64,000 nt of DNA from an uncultured Candidatus Saccharibacteria bacterium. Its GTDB lineage: Bacteria; Patescibacteriota; Saccharimonadia; Saccharimonadales; Saccharimonadaceae. Positions 34,799 through 43,100 of the stretch are shown here, in pieces. The stretch is taken from contig CALISG010000023.1 of NCBI GenBank assembly GCA_938042065.1, forward strand, positions 1 to 64,000. Reading direction: 5' to 3'. The translations under genes were made by a program, and so were the position numbers. The notes below the pieces were generated by a model. That model made no database searches and was not told the origin of the DNA. It saw nothing but the letters and a program-made list of their open reading frames with translations. How positions within the stretch are numbered: the stretch's first letter is position 1; each line of letters begins with the position of its first letter.

Positions 34799-35365
34799 AT
34801 GACCAAAAAACTACTAGAAATCGAACGCAAACGCCAATTAACCAGCGACGCAGAAGAATTATTCAAGCAGCTGCAAGACCTCGGTTTTGAACTGCAGAGT
34901 AATCTCCGCGAGATTGATACGTATTATTCTCGTCCTGATGTCGACTTTATGCAGACGGTTGAATGTTTGCGGATTCGCCAGCGCGATGGTTTTGCTGAGG
35001 TGACATATAAGCCAGCGACGACCGCTGCGACACATACAAAAAACAATGTGATCATTAAGCCCGAGACAAACCTGCCAATTCAACCTGGGGACGCGGCGAC
35101 CGCCAAGCAGCTACTGGCAAATCTCGGCATGGTGCAGCTGGTCGAGGTCAACAAATACCGGCGATCGTTTCAGTCCTCTGATTTTCCGCAGGCAACAGTG
35201 GCTATAGACGAAATCAAAGACGCCGGCACGTTCGTGGAAGTTGAGGTTTTATCGGACGATGAGACTAGTGCCCTAGCGATGATTAGTGACATTGAGACCA
35301 AACTCGGCCTTGAGTCGGCAGAAGTTGTCACGCGGCCTTATCGGGATATTTGTATGGGATTGTAG
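34799..35365 (+). CDS. CYTH-domain phosphohydrolase/cyclase
   Basis: 188 aa. Starts with the CYTH tunnel signature LEIERKRQL (ExExK variant, residues 6-14), then TYYSRPDVDF, LRIRQRDG with tunnel Arg residues, and VEVNKYRRSF and VAIDEIKDAGTFVEVEVL strands. CYTH enzymes act on triphosphates (thiamine triphosphatase, inorganic triphosphatase) or as class IV adenylate cyclase; this one resembles CyaB-like bacterial forms. Ribosome site GAAAGG. No partner gene nearby. Confidence 0.85.
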   Translation: MTKKLLEIERKRQLTSDAEELFKQLQDLGFELQSNLREIDTYYSRPDVDFMQTVECLRIRQRDGFAEVTYKPATTAATHTKNNVIIKPETNLPIQPGDAATAKQLLANLGMVQLVEVNKYRRSFQSSDFPQATVAIDEIKDAGTFVEVEVLSDDETSALAMISDIETKLGLESAEVVTRPYRDICMGL

Positions 35366-35512
35366 CGTCACCTGCCTAGCTGACCAACAAGAAATGATAC
35401 GTGGACGTTGATTATTTTTATTTCAGTATAGGCAAAAACGAGAGTAAATATACAGTTTGTTGGTTTAATCTATGTTCTAATAAAAATCTTCTTTGTCAAA
35501 AGACGCTAATGG

Positions 35513-35546
35513 TTGACATATTCTATTCTATTCTATTCTATATCAT
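35513..35546 (+). promoter_or_regulatory. Promoter with pentanucleotide repeat in spacer
   Basis: TTGACA (35513-35518), two bases, four tandem TTCTA units (35521-35540), then TATCAT (35541-35546). With four units the -35 to TATCAT distance is 22; with three it would be exactly 17, the optimum. An alternative TATATC at 35539 gives 20. Slippage of this repeat would switch promoter strength, the usual basis of phase variation. Confidence 0.65.
35521..35540. repeat. Tandem (TTCTA)4
   Basis: Four perfect copies of a 5-bp unit between -35 and -10 of the next gene. Only such short tandem repeat noticed in a promoter in this window. Confidence 0.9.
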
Positions 35547-35594
35547 ACACTCTAGGCTGAGATGCAGCCATCCTTGAGTAGACAGGAGATGATC

Positions 35595-35804
35595 ATGCCG
35601 AACAGGCGCGATCTGAACGACATCGCCAGCTACCTCGTCCCTAACCCTGGTGACGAAGCGTGGGTTGTCGACCCCAACCAGCCTGAGCACATGCACCACG
35701 GCCAGACCTCTGGCGAACCGCACTCCGACGGGTACTACATGTACAACGAGGGCACGCCGAGCTGGCTGAAGTACCACTCCGACGACAAGGAGGACGAGGA
35801 GTGA
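35595..35804 (+). CDS. Small acidic His/Tyr-rich protein, unknown
   Basis: 69 aa from ATG at 35595, 6 bases after AGGAG; an in-frame ATG 11 codons up lacks a ribosome site. The sequence is rich in Asp, Glu, His, Tyr and Pro (PEHMHHGQTSGEPHSDGYY), ending DDKEDEE. No span, no family; could bind metal through the His cluster. Third positions are mostly G/C, as in the other small cassette genes. Followed by a 9-bp hairpin. Confidence 0.6.
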   Translation: MPNRRDLNDIASYLVPNPGDEAWVVDPNQPEHMHHGQTSGEPHSDGYYMYNEGTPSWLKYHSDDKEDEE

Positions 35805-35820
35805 GATAGTCCTCGAGGAT

Positions 35821-35846
35821 GCCCCTCTCCACATCCAGAGAGGGGC
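35821..35846 (+). terminator. Hairpin after small acidic gene
   Basis: GCCCCTCTC (35821-35829) pairs with GAGAGGGGC (35838-35846), 8-base loop. The T-run after it is weak (CATTCCC), so it may act as an RNA 3' stabiliser. It lies just before the next leaderless promoter. Confidence 0.6.
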
Positions 35847-35874
35847 CATTCCCTGAATTATATATAATATAGTC

Positions 35875-36168
35875 ATGAACTACGATAGATATCTAGAATT
35901 ACAAACCCGTCTTGAATGGTTTTATGATTTTCATCCAGAGTTTTTTGATGATATTACGCCTGAGCAGAAGAAGCTGCTACAAGATACGTTCCTATACGAT
36001 GCGTCTGATGAAGGTTATCCGGAGTCGTTGCGGGATTTCTATAATAAGAATATTGATAATCAGCCAGCGCTTCAGAATGATATGCTTTTGGCAGTGGATG
36101 CCTTATATAAAGCGGCAGGGGCTAGTAGCCTGTTTGACGATAATGGATATCGTTCCCTTGCTGAATAG
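35875..36168 (+). CDS. Hypothetical acidic helical protein, 97 aa
   Basis: Begins MNYDRYLELQTRLEWFYDFH and is acidic throughout, with helices and no membrane span. No family recognised. TATAAT (35863-35868) ends 6 bases before the ATG, so it is one of the leaderless genes. A/T-rich third positions, unlike the gene just before it. Confidence 0.6.
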   Translation: MNYDRYLELQTRLEWFYDFHPEFFDDITPEQKKLLQDTFLYDASDEGYPESLRDFYNKNIDNQPALQNDMLLAVDALYKAAGASSLFDDNGYRSLAE

Positions 36169-36261
36169 ATTTTAGTCTATGAAATCTGTATAGGTTATAA
36201 AACTGTCTACTTTTCTTGATATAATTTAAGATTATTGTATGAATAATTATCCAGCAAAAAA

Positions 36262-36444
36262 TTGAAACAGATACCCGACGAATATCAATTTACACAACTC
36301 ATCAAGCCATATATCAATGAACCAGTACACTTAAGTTCGCCGAGCGACTACACTGATAGTATTTGTATCAGACCCAAAGAATTATTATCGTTATTATTTG
36401 GTAATAGTCAGTCACAAAGAATAGTTGTCTACCCTGTAGCCTAG
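36262..36444 (+). CDS. Weak 60-aa ORF with TTG start
   Basis: Reads KQIPDEYQFTQLIKPYINEP near the start after a TTG codon. No ribosome site. A TATAAT box at about 36220 would fit the ATG at 36239, but that frame stops after 8 codons, so a frameshift or a remnant gene is possible. Function unknown. Confidence 0.25.
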   Translation: MKQIPDEYQFTQLIKPYINEPVHLSSPSDYTDSICIRPKELLSLLFGNSQSQRIVVYPVA

Positions 36445-36446
36445 AA

Positions 36447-37487
36447 TTAAAACTGCTCCAAAAAGTCCAACTTGCCGCTCTCAAAATGCCGCACGTCTTC
36501 GATGCCGTATTTCATCATTACCAGCCGATCAATGCCGCAGCCAAAGGCAAAGCCGGTGTATTCATTTGGATCGATGTCAGCAGCTTTCAGTACATTCGGA
36601 TGGATCATGCCGCAGCCCAAGAGTTCAATCCAGCCTTCACCCGAACAAACTTTACAATCCGGATTTTTACCTTCACAAAATGGGCAGCTCAGCGCAAATT
36701 CAAAGCTCGGTTCGGTGAATGGGAAATAAAACGGATTGACGCGCACATCCAATTTCTTATCATAATATTCCTGCAAAAATTCTTGCAGCGTGGCGATTAG
36801 ATTGCCGACGTTGACGCCCTTGGCGACATATACACCTTCGACCTGGTAGAACGTGTGCTCGTGCCGTGCGTCCAAGTCTTCGTTACGGAACACCCGGTCA
36901 GGCACGATGGCGGCGATCGCCTCGCCCTTTGCTAAATTACTATGATATTTTTTCAACACGCGGTTCTGCATGGTCGAGGTGTGCGCTGGCGCGATCAAGC
37001 GGTCGCCGTTAGCGTCAGTCTCTTCGGTCATGAAGGTATCATAATCATCGCGCGCTGGGTGGCCTTTCGGGAAATTCAGACTCTCGAACATATGGAATTG
37101 ATCGTCAATCTCACGCGACTCTTCCGTCACAAAGCCCATACGATTGAAAATGTCAGAAATGCGGTCAATCTCGGCGCTCAGCGGGTGAATCGTGCCATGC
37201 TCGCTTGGTAGTAAATCAGGCTGCGACGCATTGATGTCCATCGGCGCCGTCACGTCAATTGGCGGCAAATCGACTTTATCGAGCTCCTGGCGGCGAACTT
37301 CTATGACCACTTCCAGCGATTTTTTCAGCTCGTTGACTCGTTTGCCGAAAGCTCCGCGCTCATCATCTGGCAAGGTCTTGATGTGATCATACAGTGTTTT
37401 GATTTCTGGAGCGCGCAATACTTCTTGCGGATGATTAGACTGAGCCGCCCGCGCTGATAAAACTTGTAAAACTTTCTCGAAATCCAT
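36447..37487 (-). CDS. pheS: Phenylalanyl-tRNA synthetase alpha chain
   Basis: 346 aa. N-terminal coiled coil (about 1-85) for tRNA binding, then the class II catalytic core: motif 2 region with RVFRNEDLDARHEHTFYQVEG (about 197-217, quoted as RNEDLDARHEHTFYQVEG) and motif 3 GCGIDRLVMMKYGI (about 317-330). It joins PheT in an (alpha-beta)2 enzyme that charges tRNA-Phe(GAA), also in the window. Co-transcribed after an 84-aa membrane protein, 7 bp apart. Confidence 0.96.
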   Translation of the reverse strand: MDFEKVLQVLSARAAQSNHPQEVLRAPEIKTLYDHIKTLPDDERGAFGKRVNELKKSLEVVIEVRRQELDKVDLPPIDVTAPMDINASQPDLLPSEHGTIHPLSAEIDRISDIFNRMGFVTEESREIDDQFHMFESLNFPKGHPARDDYDTFMTEETDANGDRLIAPAHTSTMQNRVLKKYHSNLAKGEAIAAIVPDRVFRNEDLDARHEHTFYQVEGVYVAKGVNVGNLIATLQEFLQEYYDKKLDVRVNPFYFPFTEPSFEFALSCPFCEGKNPDCKVCSGEGWIELLGCGMIHPNVLKAADIDPNEYTGFAFGCGIDRLVMMKYGIEDVRHFESGKLDFLEQF

Positions 37488-37494
37488 CGCTAAC

Positions 37495-37749
37495 CTACTT
37501 ATTCACCTGATATACGAATAACACAAATACGCCAACTGCCATCAGTACAATAAACACCCAAGCTGGCGCTAGAGTTGTCGTAGCTTTGGTGCCTTTCAAA
37601 TATTCTGAGTTTTCGATTAGCTCGCCGCTAACACCCGGAACTGGCTCGCCTTCTTGCTTTGCCTTCTGCGCTGCTTTTGCCCGCAAGTCGGCAGCGATGC
37701 GCTGTTGCAGTTCGCTGCGGCTTTCTGTCTGTTCAAAATAACGTCCCAT
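37495..37749 (-). CDS. 84-aa single-span protein upstream of pheS
   Basis: Charged helical N-terminus (SELQQRIAADLRAKAAQKAK), then one C-terminal membrane span (about 63-81, WVFIVLMAVGVFVLFVYQV), a tail-anchored layout. No family recognised. TATAAT ends 6 bases before ATG (leaderless) and the gene leads the pheS transcript. Confidence 0.65.
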   Translation of the reverse strand: MGRYFEQTESRSELQQRIAADLRAKAAQKAKQEGEPVPGVSGELIENSEYLKGTKATTTLAPAWVFIVLMAVGVFVLFVYQVNK

Positions 37750-37831
37750 ATCATCATTATAACAGATGTATACAACCCAAAATATTTTTGTGTTATACTA
37801 TGTCTATATTTCAGTAAAGGAGGGAATATTC

Positions 37832-38773
37832 ATGGCTACTAAAAAAGCCGCTTCTACCAAGAAGAAGACGACCGCCAAGAAAACGGCCGCCAGCAAGACG
37901 ACTGTTCGTACAGTATCTGCCGAAAAAGTAGAAGCACCAAAGAAGGAAACTGCCGCTGCCAAACCTACGACAACTAAACGCAGCAGCGCCAAGCTTCCAT
38001 CAAATATCATAAATATAATCTTTGCCGAACTAATCGGTACGTTCGTATTGACGCTGGTTGCTTTGACCACATTCAAAGACGGCGGCGTTGGCGCGCTAGC
38101 TGTCGGCTTCACGCTAGTAATGCTAGTGATGAGCATCGGCGCTGTCTCGGGCTCGCACGTCAACCCAGCCGTAACATTTGGTTTGTGGACTATGCGCAAG
38201 CTCAAGACAATCCTGCTGCCATTCTACTGGGGCGCTCAGTTCATCGGCGCTATGCTGGCTGTAATTGTCACCAACTGGGTTACTGGTGGCTCGATTAATT
38301 TCGGCTTTAGCGGATTCAGCAGCATGAACTGGTCGATATTCGGCATTGAGCTGGTCGGCACCGCTATCTTTCTATTCGGACTAGCAGCAGTTCTATCGCG
38401 CGAAGAGACCTGCAATACTGGCAAAGCGCTCGGCGTTGGCTTGGCACTGGCAGTCGGCATTTTGACATCTGGCTATCTGTTATCGACCGCCAAGACGCAA
38501 GCAATCGCCGATTACCAAAGCAAAGCAGCATCTTCAGCTTCTAATAAAGTTGAGATTCCTCACGTCGCTTACGTCAAGGGCGCTAGCCTTAACCCGGCTG
38601 TTGCGCTAGCGATGACTGATTCGACCGAAAAGGAGCTCACTACTGGTTCAGCTGGCTCTAACGAAGTTGTCAATTCGCGCTTCTCGCTCGAGTCGCTAGT
38701 TGGCGCTTTAGCGGGCGCCGCTGTCGGTGCCAACCTCTACGTGTTGGTTGCTGGCCGGCAAAAGAAAGACTAA
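37832..38773 (+). CDS. Aquaporin/MIP-family channel with Lys-rich N-terminus
   Basis: 313 aa from the ATG of MATKKAAST, 7 bases after AAAGGAGG. Residues 1-62 are a Lys/Ala/Thr-rich basic extension resembling a histone-like tail, an unusual addition. Six membrane helices follow with both NPA boxes: SHVNPAVTFG (near 110-119) and SLNPAVALAM (near 253-262). It would conduct water, glycerol or similar small solutes. Standard promoter about 30 bases upstream. A terminator follows. Confidence 0.92.
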   Translation: MATKKAASTKKKTTAKKTAASKTTVRTVSAEKVEAPKKETAAAKPTTTKRSSAKLPSNIINIIFAELIGTFVLTLVALTTFKDGGVGALAVGFTLVMLVMSIGAVSGSHVNPAVTFGLWTMRKLKTILLPFYWGAQFIGAMLAVIVTNWVTGGSINFGFSGFSSMNWSIFGIELVGTAIFLFGLAAVLSREETCNTGKALGVGLALAVGILTSGYLLSTAKTQAIADYQSKAASSASNKVEIPHVAYVKGASLNPAVALAMTDSTEKELTTGSAGSNEVVNSRFSLESLVGALAGAAVGANLYVLVAGRQKKD

Positions 38774-38790
38774 GCCTAACTTTCTTAACA

Positions 38791-38820
38791 AAAATATCCC
38801 GTCTATCGGCGGGATATTTT
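38791..38820. terminator. Aquaporin terminator (bidirectional)
   Basis: AAAATATCCCG (38791-38801) pairs with CGGGATATTTT (38810-38820), 8-base loop, followed by T-rich bases. It also ends the convergent rmuC transcript. Confidence 0.85.
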
Positions 38821-38835
38821 GATAGCCAAAAACCT

Positions 38836-39912
38836 TTACTTCTTATCAACAGATGACGGACGATCAAGCGCCAATACTTCGACAGAAGAATTGTTACCAG
38901 CGATCTTCACCACGTCTTTATCAACTTTACCGAGCTCTTTATGAGCGTTGTTATAATGATTGACCGTCGTACCGAGACTATTGCCTAGTTTTTGCATATA
39001 CTCTTCAAATTTGGCGATGTGTTGTCCGAGCTTGCCGACACGAACTTGAATATCCTTAGCCTGCTCCTCGATTTGCAAACTGCGCAAACCTTGCAATACG
39101 GTTTGCAAATACGCCATAAAACTCGTCGGACTAGTAATAATCACGTGCTTTTCGCGAAAAGCATACTCAATCAGATCGCGCGAACTGCCGCCCTGGCCAA
39201 CATTATTGATCAGTAAATCATAATACAACGATTCGCTGGGAATAAACATAAATGCGAAATCCATAGTATGCTCGCTCGGACGAATATATTTGCTGGTTTC
39301 GTCGATGCGCCCTTTCAGATCAGCTTTGACTTTTTGCATTAGCTGCTCGCGCTCTTTGCCGCTAGATTCAATCATCCGGTTGTAATTTTCGAGGCTAAAT
39401 TTGCTATCAACCGGCAGAATCTGACCCTTATCAAGAAAAATCACCGCATCAACCATTTCGCCATCACGAAACTTATACTGAGTCTGATACTGCCCTGGCG
39501 CCAAAATATTTTCGAGAACACTCGACAAATAGTATTCGCCAAAAACACCGCGCTGCTTGGGGTTTTGTAGAACATTTTGCAAGGTTTTGAGGTCAGTCGC
39601 CACATCAACGACACGCTTGTTGGTCTCGTCGAGCTTGGTCAAGCGCTGCGTGACATCGGCCACCAATTTTGAACTTTCACTGAGCTGCTTTTGCACCGAT
39701 TGCTGAGTTGACAGCTGCGAGCGTTCAAGCTTGTCGCTCATTGTTTGCTGCAAATTAGTGATCGAGCGCGACAATTCAACGACATCGCCCTTAATCAGCT
39801 CTACCGCCGAGTTATTTTGCACTCGCTTCAGCTGCTGCATCAACACAAAAATAACCACGCTAGCCGCTGCGACGACTATCACTAAAATTATAAGCAAAAC
39901 CATTATTTCCAT
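38836..39912 (-). CDS. rmuC: RmuC-family DNA recombination protein
   Basis: 358 aa from the ATG of MEIMVLLIIL; the TTG start 6 codons earlier overlaps the promoter. N-terminal span (4-27), a long coiled coil (about 30-105) and the RmuC nuclease-fold core from about 115 with GEYYLSSVLENIL, PVDSKF and FMFIPSESLYYDLL. RmuC limits recombination at inverted repeats in other bacteria; that is of interest given the many palindromes in this window. TATGCT ends 6 bases before ATG. Confidence 0.92.
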   Translation of the reverse strand: MEIMVLLIILVIVVAAASVVIFVLMQQLKRVQNNSAVELIKGDVVELSRSITNLQQTMSDKLERSQLSTQQSVQKQLSESSKLVADVTQRLTKLDETNKRVVDVATDLKTLQNVLQNPKQRGVFGEYYLSSVLENILAPGQYQTQYKFRDGEMVDAVIFLDKGQILPVDSKFSLENYNRMIESSGKEREQLMQKVKADLKGRIDETSKYIRPSEHTMDFAFMFIPSESLYYDLLINNVGQGGSSRDLIEYAFREKHVIITSPTSFMAYLQTVLQGLRSLQIEEQAKDIQVRVGKLGQHIAKFEEYMQKLGNSLGTTVNHYNNAHKELGKVDKDVVKIAGNNSSVEVLALDRPSSVDKK

Positions 39913-39948
39913 ATAGCTAGCATACCGCAAATAACGGTTCTGTGCCAG

Positions 39949-40434
39949 CTACCCAGCGATAATCAACCGAGCCGCTACAATCAGCACAATCGATACTACT
40001 AAGTAAAGTATAAACGACCGCAATCGCGCCAACCAAGTAAACATCGCATACGTCAACGCGCCAATTACCGTCATCGCCGCCATCGCCCAATACCACGGCA
40101 AGAGCGCTAAATACGATTGCAGACCCCATAGAGCCGCTATCGAAGCAATAACGATAAATAACGGCCGGTAAATTCGCGCCTGCGACAGCAGTATCAATCC
40201 GCCGATTGACACCAAAGTTACCGAAAAAATTGCTACATACAGCGGCGCATTCTGGCATAAATCACTATCGCCGCGGCACATCACCGCCGACGCGACCCGG
40301 CCAACCAAAATATACAACACCGTTAGTATTGCACCAGCGAATGCTCCATAGATAGCAGCTCGAATGATATCCTTTTTGTCCATCGGAATAAACGGCTCCA
40401 GCTTCACCGCTGCAGTCTCGTTTGCGTTGTTCAT
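39949..40434 (-). CDS. Four-span membrane protein, unknown
   Basis: 161 aa from the ATG of MNNANETAAVKLEP. Four to five hydrophobic helices (about 22-45, 62-82, 88-104, 107-127, 135-158) and a two-Cys loop (CRGDSDLCQ) between the first two. No family recognised. Ends 37 bp before rmuC and follows the PAP2 gene. Confidence 0.6.
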   Translation of the reverse strand: MNNANETAAVKLEPFIPMDKKDIIRAAIYGAFAGAILTVLYILVGRVASAVMCRGDSDLCQNAPLYVAIFSVTLVSIGGLILLSQARIYRPLFIVIASIAALWGLQSYLALLPWYWAMAAMTVIGALTYAMFTWLARLRSFILYLVVSIVLIVAARLIIAG

Positions 40435-40464
40435 AGGTTTCTCCACATTAGTCATCTTACTAAG

Positions 40465-40965
40465 TTATTTTACTACATTCTTGCGTTTTTTGCTAGATGC
40501 AAGCTTAACATTAGGCCAATCCACGTACCACAACGCCCCCAAGCAAGCCACCGCCATGCCGCCGACAACATCAAGCGGCGTATGCACCAGCGCTAATATC
40601 CTGCCAACTCCAACTAGCAGCGCCATAGTTAGCATAATTATAGTAATCGAGCGGCGACGCAGCGCATACCAGACCGCCAGCACCAAAAACATCGCAAAAA
40701 GCGCGTGATCCGACGGAAATCCCGGATTATTCAGATAAGCCGCCCCCGGATTAACGCCAAGCAGCTCAAACGGACGCAACTGTTCAGGCTGATATATTAG
40801 CCCAAGGATTTTAGCAGTTACATAAGACGTCAGCCCGGCCATCAGCACGCGAGAATAAATTTCATAGCGGCGCTTACTTTCAACCTTAAAAAATAGTTCA
40901 TACAAAGCCAGCAGTACTAACGGAATCAGCAGCCAGTCGGCGATTACCTTAACTAGCCAAGCCAC
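40465..40965 (-). CDS. PAP2-family membrane phosphatase
   Basis: 166 aa, starting at GTG directly after hisS. Five to six helices with the PAP2 motifs FPSDHALFAM (usually PSGH, about 77-86) and GRILALVHTPLDVVGG (about 118-133, SRxxxxxHxxxD-like with Gly-Arg). Members dephosphorylate undecaprenyl pyrophosphate or other lipid phosphates, recycling the cell-wall carrier. GSH to SDH in the second motif is a known variant. Confidence 0.8.
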   Translation of the reverse strand: MAWLVKVIADWLLIPLVLLALYELFFKVESKRRYEIYSRVLMAGLTSYVTAKILGLIYQPEQLRPFELLGVNPGAAYLNNPGFPSDHALFAMFLVLAVWYALRRRSITIIMLTMALLVGVGRILALVHTPLDVVGGMAVACLGALWYVDWPNVKLASSKKRKNVVK

Positions 40966-40966
40966 C

Positions 40967-42280
40967 TTATCGTTGCAGCTCCTCGACTAGTTGCTGGCGG
41001 GGAATGGGCTTATTCTCACCGGTTGCCATATCCTTCACTGTCGCGAAACGGCCGCGTACTTCTTCCTCGCCAATCAAAACGACTAATGGTATACCAAGAC
41101 GATCAGCATAGCGCAGCTTCTTTTTTAACGGCACCGATTCGGTATTGAGGATTGTCGCTACGCCAGCTCGCCGCAACTCGGCAGCTATTTGCAGCGCCTC
41201 GCCGAATTGCGATTCATCAAAGGACGCCACCATACAGCGCGCCAATGTCTGGCGACTACTAGACACGACGCCTGCCTCGCGTAGTTTATAGAATAAGCGC
41301 GACAAACCAATCGACACACCAACGCCTGGCAAACGTGTCCGCGTATAGTTCTCGGCCAAGTTATCGTAGCGCCCACCCGAGCAAACACTACCGACTTCTG
41401 GATAATCATCAAGTGTCGTTTCGTAGACTACGCCAGTATAATAATCCAGTCCGCGCGCAATCCGTAGGTCTAACTGAATACGCTGCTCTGGCAAGCCCAT
41501 GTTTCGCAGCATCGCCAGCAACTCGCGTAATTTTGCCGTGCCAAGCGCGAAATCATCAGAATTGATCTCGTTTTTCATTGACTCTAGCTGCGATAAAATC
41601 TCGTCGTTACTGCCGCTAATTTCTGTGAAGGCAACTACTTGCAAGACTTGCTTTTCACTAAGACCCAACTCGCGTAATTCCGCCATAAAATCTTGACGCG
41701 ATATTTTCTCGATTTTATCGACTACTCGCAGCACATCCGCCGACACATCAGCCAAACCAATTCCAGCGAAAAAGCCATTCAATACCAAGCGATTATTGAT
41801 GTGAATCGTGAACTCGCCGAAAGCAAACTGCTCAAAAATATCGTTAATTACCGCTGGAAACTCCGCATCAGCCGCCACGCTTTCCGAACCAATCACATCA
41901 ATGTCACACTGGTAGAATTCGCGGAAACGCCCGGCTTGAGCTCGCTCGGCACGGTGCACTTTGCCAATCTGGTAACGCCGGAACGGGAAAACCAGCTGGC
42001 CCTCATGTTCGGCGACATAGCGCGCCAGCGGCACCGTTAGATCAAAACGCAAGCTCAAATCATTCTTGCCGCGTTCAAACCGATAGATTTGTTTCTCGGT
42101 TTCGCCGCCGCCCTTCGCCAACAACACCTCGCTCAGCTCAATATCTGGCGTGTCCAGCGGCGCGTAGCCATAGCGCTCATAAGTTTCGCGAATAATGTCG
42201 CGCAAACGATTAAACTCTATTTGGTCGCCTGGCAGGTATTCGCTGAAACCACTCGGAATGCGGGGAGTAGTTGTCTTCAT
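40967..42280 (-). CDS. hisS: Histidyl-tRNA synthetase
   Basis: 437 aa class II synthetase. Motif 2 appears as VFPFRRYQIGKVHRAERAQAGRFREFYQCD (quoted part FREFYQCDIDVIG, about 120-132), histidine loop A RGLDYYTG (about 270-277) and motif 3 GVSIGLSRL (about 317-325), then the anticodon-binding domain. The ATG lies 12 bases after the encoded CCA of tRNA-Gln, so the two are transcribed together and tRNA 3' processing would leave a very short leader. Confidence 0.96.
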   Translation of the reverse strand: MKTTTPRIPSGFSEYLPGDQIEFNRLRDIIRETYERYGYAPLDTPDIELSEVLLAKGGGETEKQIYRFERGKNDLSLRFDLTVPLARYVAEHEGQLVFPFRRYQIGKVHRAERAQAGRFREFYQCDIDVIGSESVAADAEFPAVINDIFEQFAFGEFTIHINNRLVLNGFFAGIGLADVSADVLRVVDKIEKISRQDFMAELRELGLSEKQVLQVVAFTEISGSNDEILSQLESMKNEINSDDFALGTAKLRELLAMLRNMGLPEQRIQLDLRIARGLDYYTGVVYETTLDDYPEVGSVCSGGRYDNLAENYTRTRLPGVGVSIGLSRLFYKLREAGVVSSSRQTLARCMVASFDESQFGEALQIAAELRRAGVATILNTESVPLKKKLRYADRLGIPLVVLIGEEEVRGRFATVKDMATGENKPIPRQQLVEELQR

Positions 42281-42292
42281 ATCATTATTTCT

Positions 42293-42367
42293 TGGCTGGG
42301 GTGGAGGGATTCGAACCCCCGCATGCTGGGACCAGAACCCAGTGCCTTACCACTTGGCGACACCCCA
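42293..42367 (-). tRNA. tRNA-Gln(CTG)
   Basis: Complete cloverleaf on the minus strand. Acceptor TGGGGTG/CACCCCA, anticodon arm CTGGG-TTCTGGT-CCCAG giving CTG, T arm with GGTTCGAATCC, discriminator G and encoded CCA (42295-42293). Only GatCAB can amidate its Glu in the absence of GlnRS, which fits the gat operon in the window. Sits 12 bp before hisS. Confidence 0.95.
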
Positions 42368-42400
42368 TCGCGCCTACCTTAATATATCACTAGAGCGCCG

Positions 42401-42859
42401 TTATTTCAAATCTAGCCGCCGCAGTTTAGCGGTCAAATACGCCGCAGCTGCTAGCCACGCGCCGGTCAGCAGCAAACTAACCACCCCCGGCAGCGCCGCC
42501 ACCGCGCCAAACAAACTAACTTTTCCCTGTCCGCCGCTCATCAGCACAGCCGCGCTAATCATCAGCCAAACGCCAGGCGCCAGCAGCACGCACGCACCTG
42601 ATATTCGCCGCCCTAGTCTGCCCAGCCGCGGCATAGACAACAAAAATGGCAAAGAAATAAATTCTAGCAGAACTATAGCAATCGCGACGATAGTACCGTC
42701 GCCAATCCCCAGCGACTCTAAAGTTTTTGGAAATTTCTCGAACCTAAACAATTGCGCCAACATTATAATAATCGTCCAGAAACCTGCTGCCAGCGCCGCA
42801 TACTGTGCGCGCTTCTTGAAAATTGTTGGCGGAAAAATACTAGCTATAAACTGTTTCAT
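42401..42859 (-). CDS. Four-span membrane protein, unknown
   Basis: 152 aa from the ATG of MKQFIASIF. Helices near 18-38, 52-72, 82-105 and 115-140. No family recognised. TATGCT with TGC before it ends exactly 6 bases before ATG (leaderless); the upstream GTG frame overlaps that box and is rejected. Confidence 0.6.
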   Translation of the reverse strand: MKQFIASIFPPTIFKKRAQYAALAAGFWTIIIMLAQLFRFEKFPKTLESLGIGDGTIVAIAIVLLEFISLPFLLSMPRLGRLGRRISGACVLLAPGVWLMISAAVLMSGGQGKVSLFGAVAALPGVVSLLLTGAWLAAAAYLTAKLRRLDLK

Positions 42860-42948
42860 ATTATTAGCATAGCATTTTTCCACACGATTTTTTATTTTTT
42901 GTCCAAAAAATGCTTGCTATTAAACACAAAAACGTATATTGTATAGAC

Positions 42949-43049
42949 AGCGAAGTTACAAAAACAAACACAAAAATGTATCGATCGCTCTCCGATAAAT
43001 CCACCACAACAATGAAATACTCCTCTGCCTTGGCGAGGAGTATTTTGTT
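42949..43049 (+). ncRNA. Small RNA candidate ending in a terminator
   Basis: TTGCTA (42914-42919), 17-base spacer and TATTGT (42937-42942) could start a plus-strand RNA near 42949. It would end at a 10-bp terminator hairpin (43016-43025/43035-43044) followed by TTTTG. No ORF with a ribosome site lies in it. The hairpin may alternatively serve only the trmD transcript on the other strand. Confidence 0.3.
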
Positions 43050-43100
43050 TCCTAGTTTAGTTGACGCTAGCTGGGCCTGCTCGGCGCTGGTAAAATCGCT

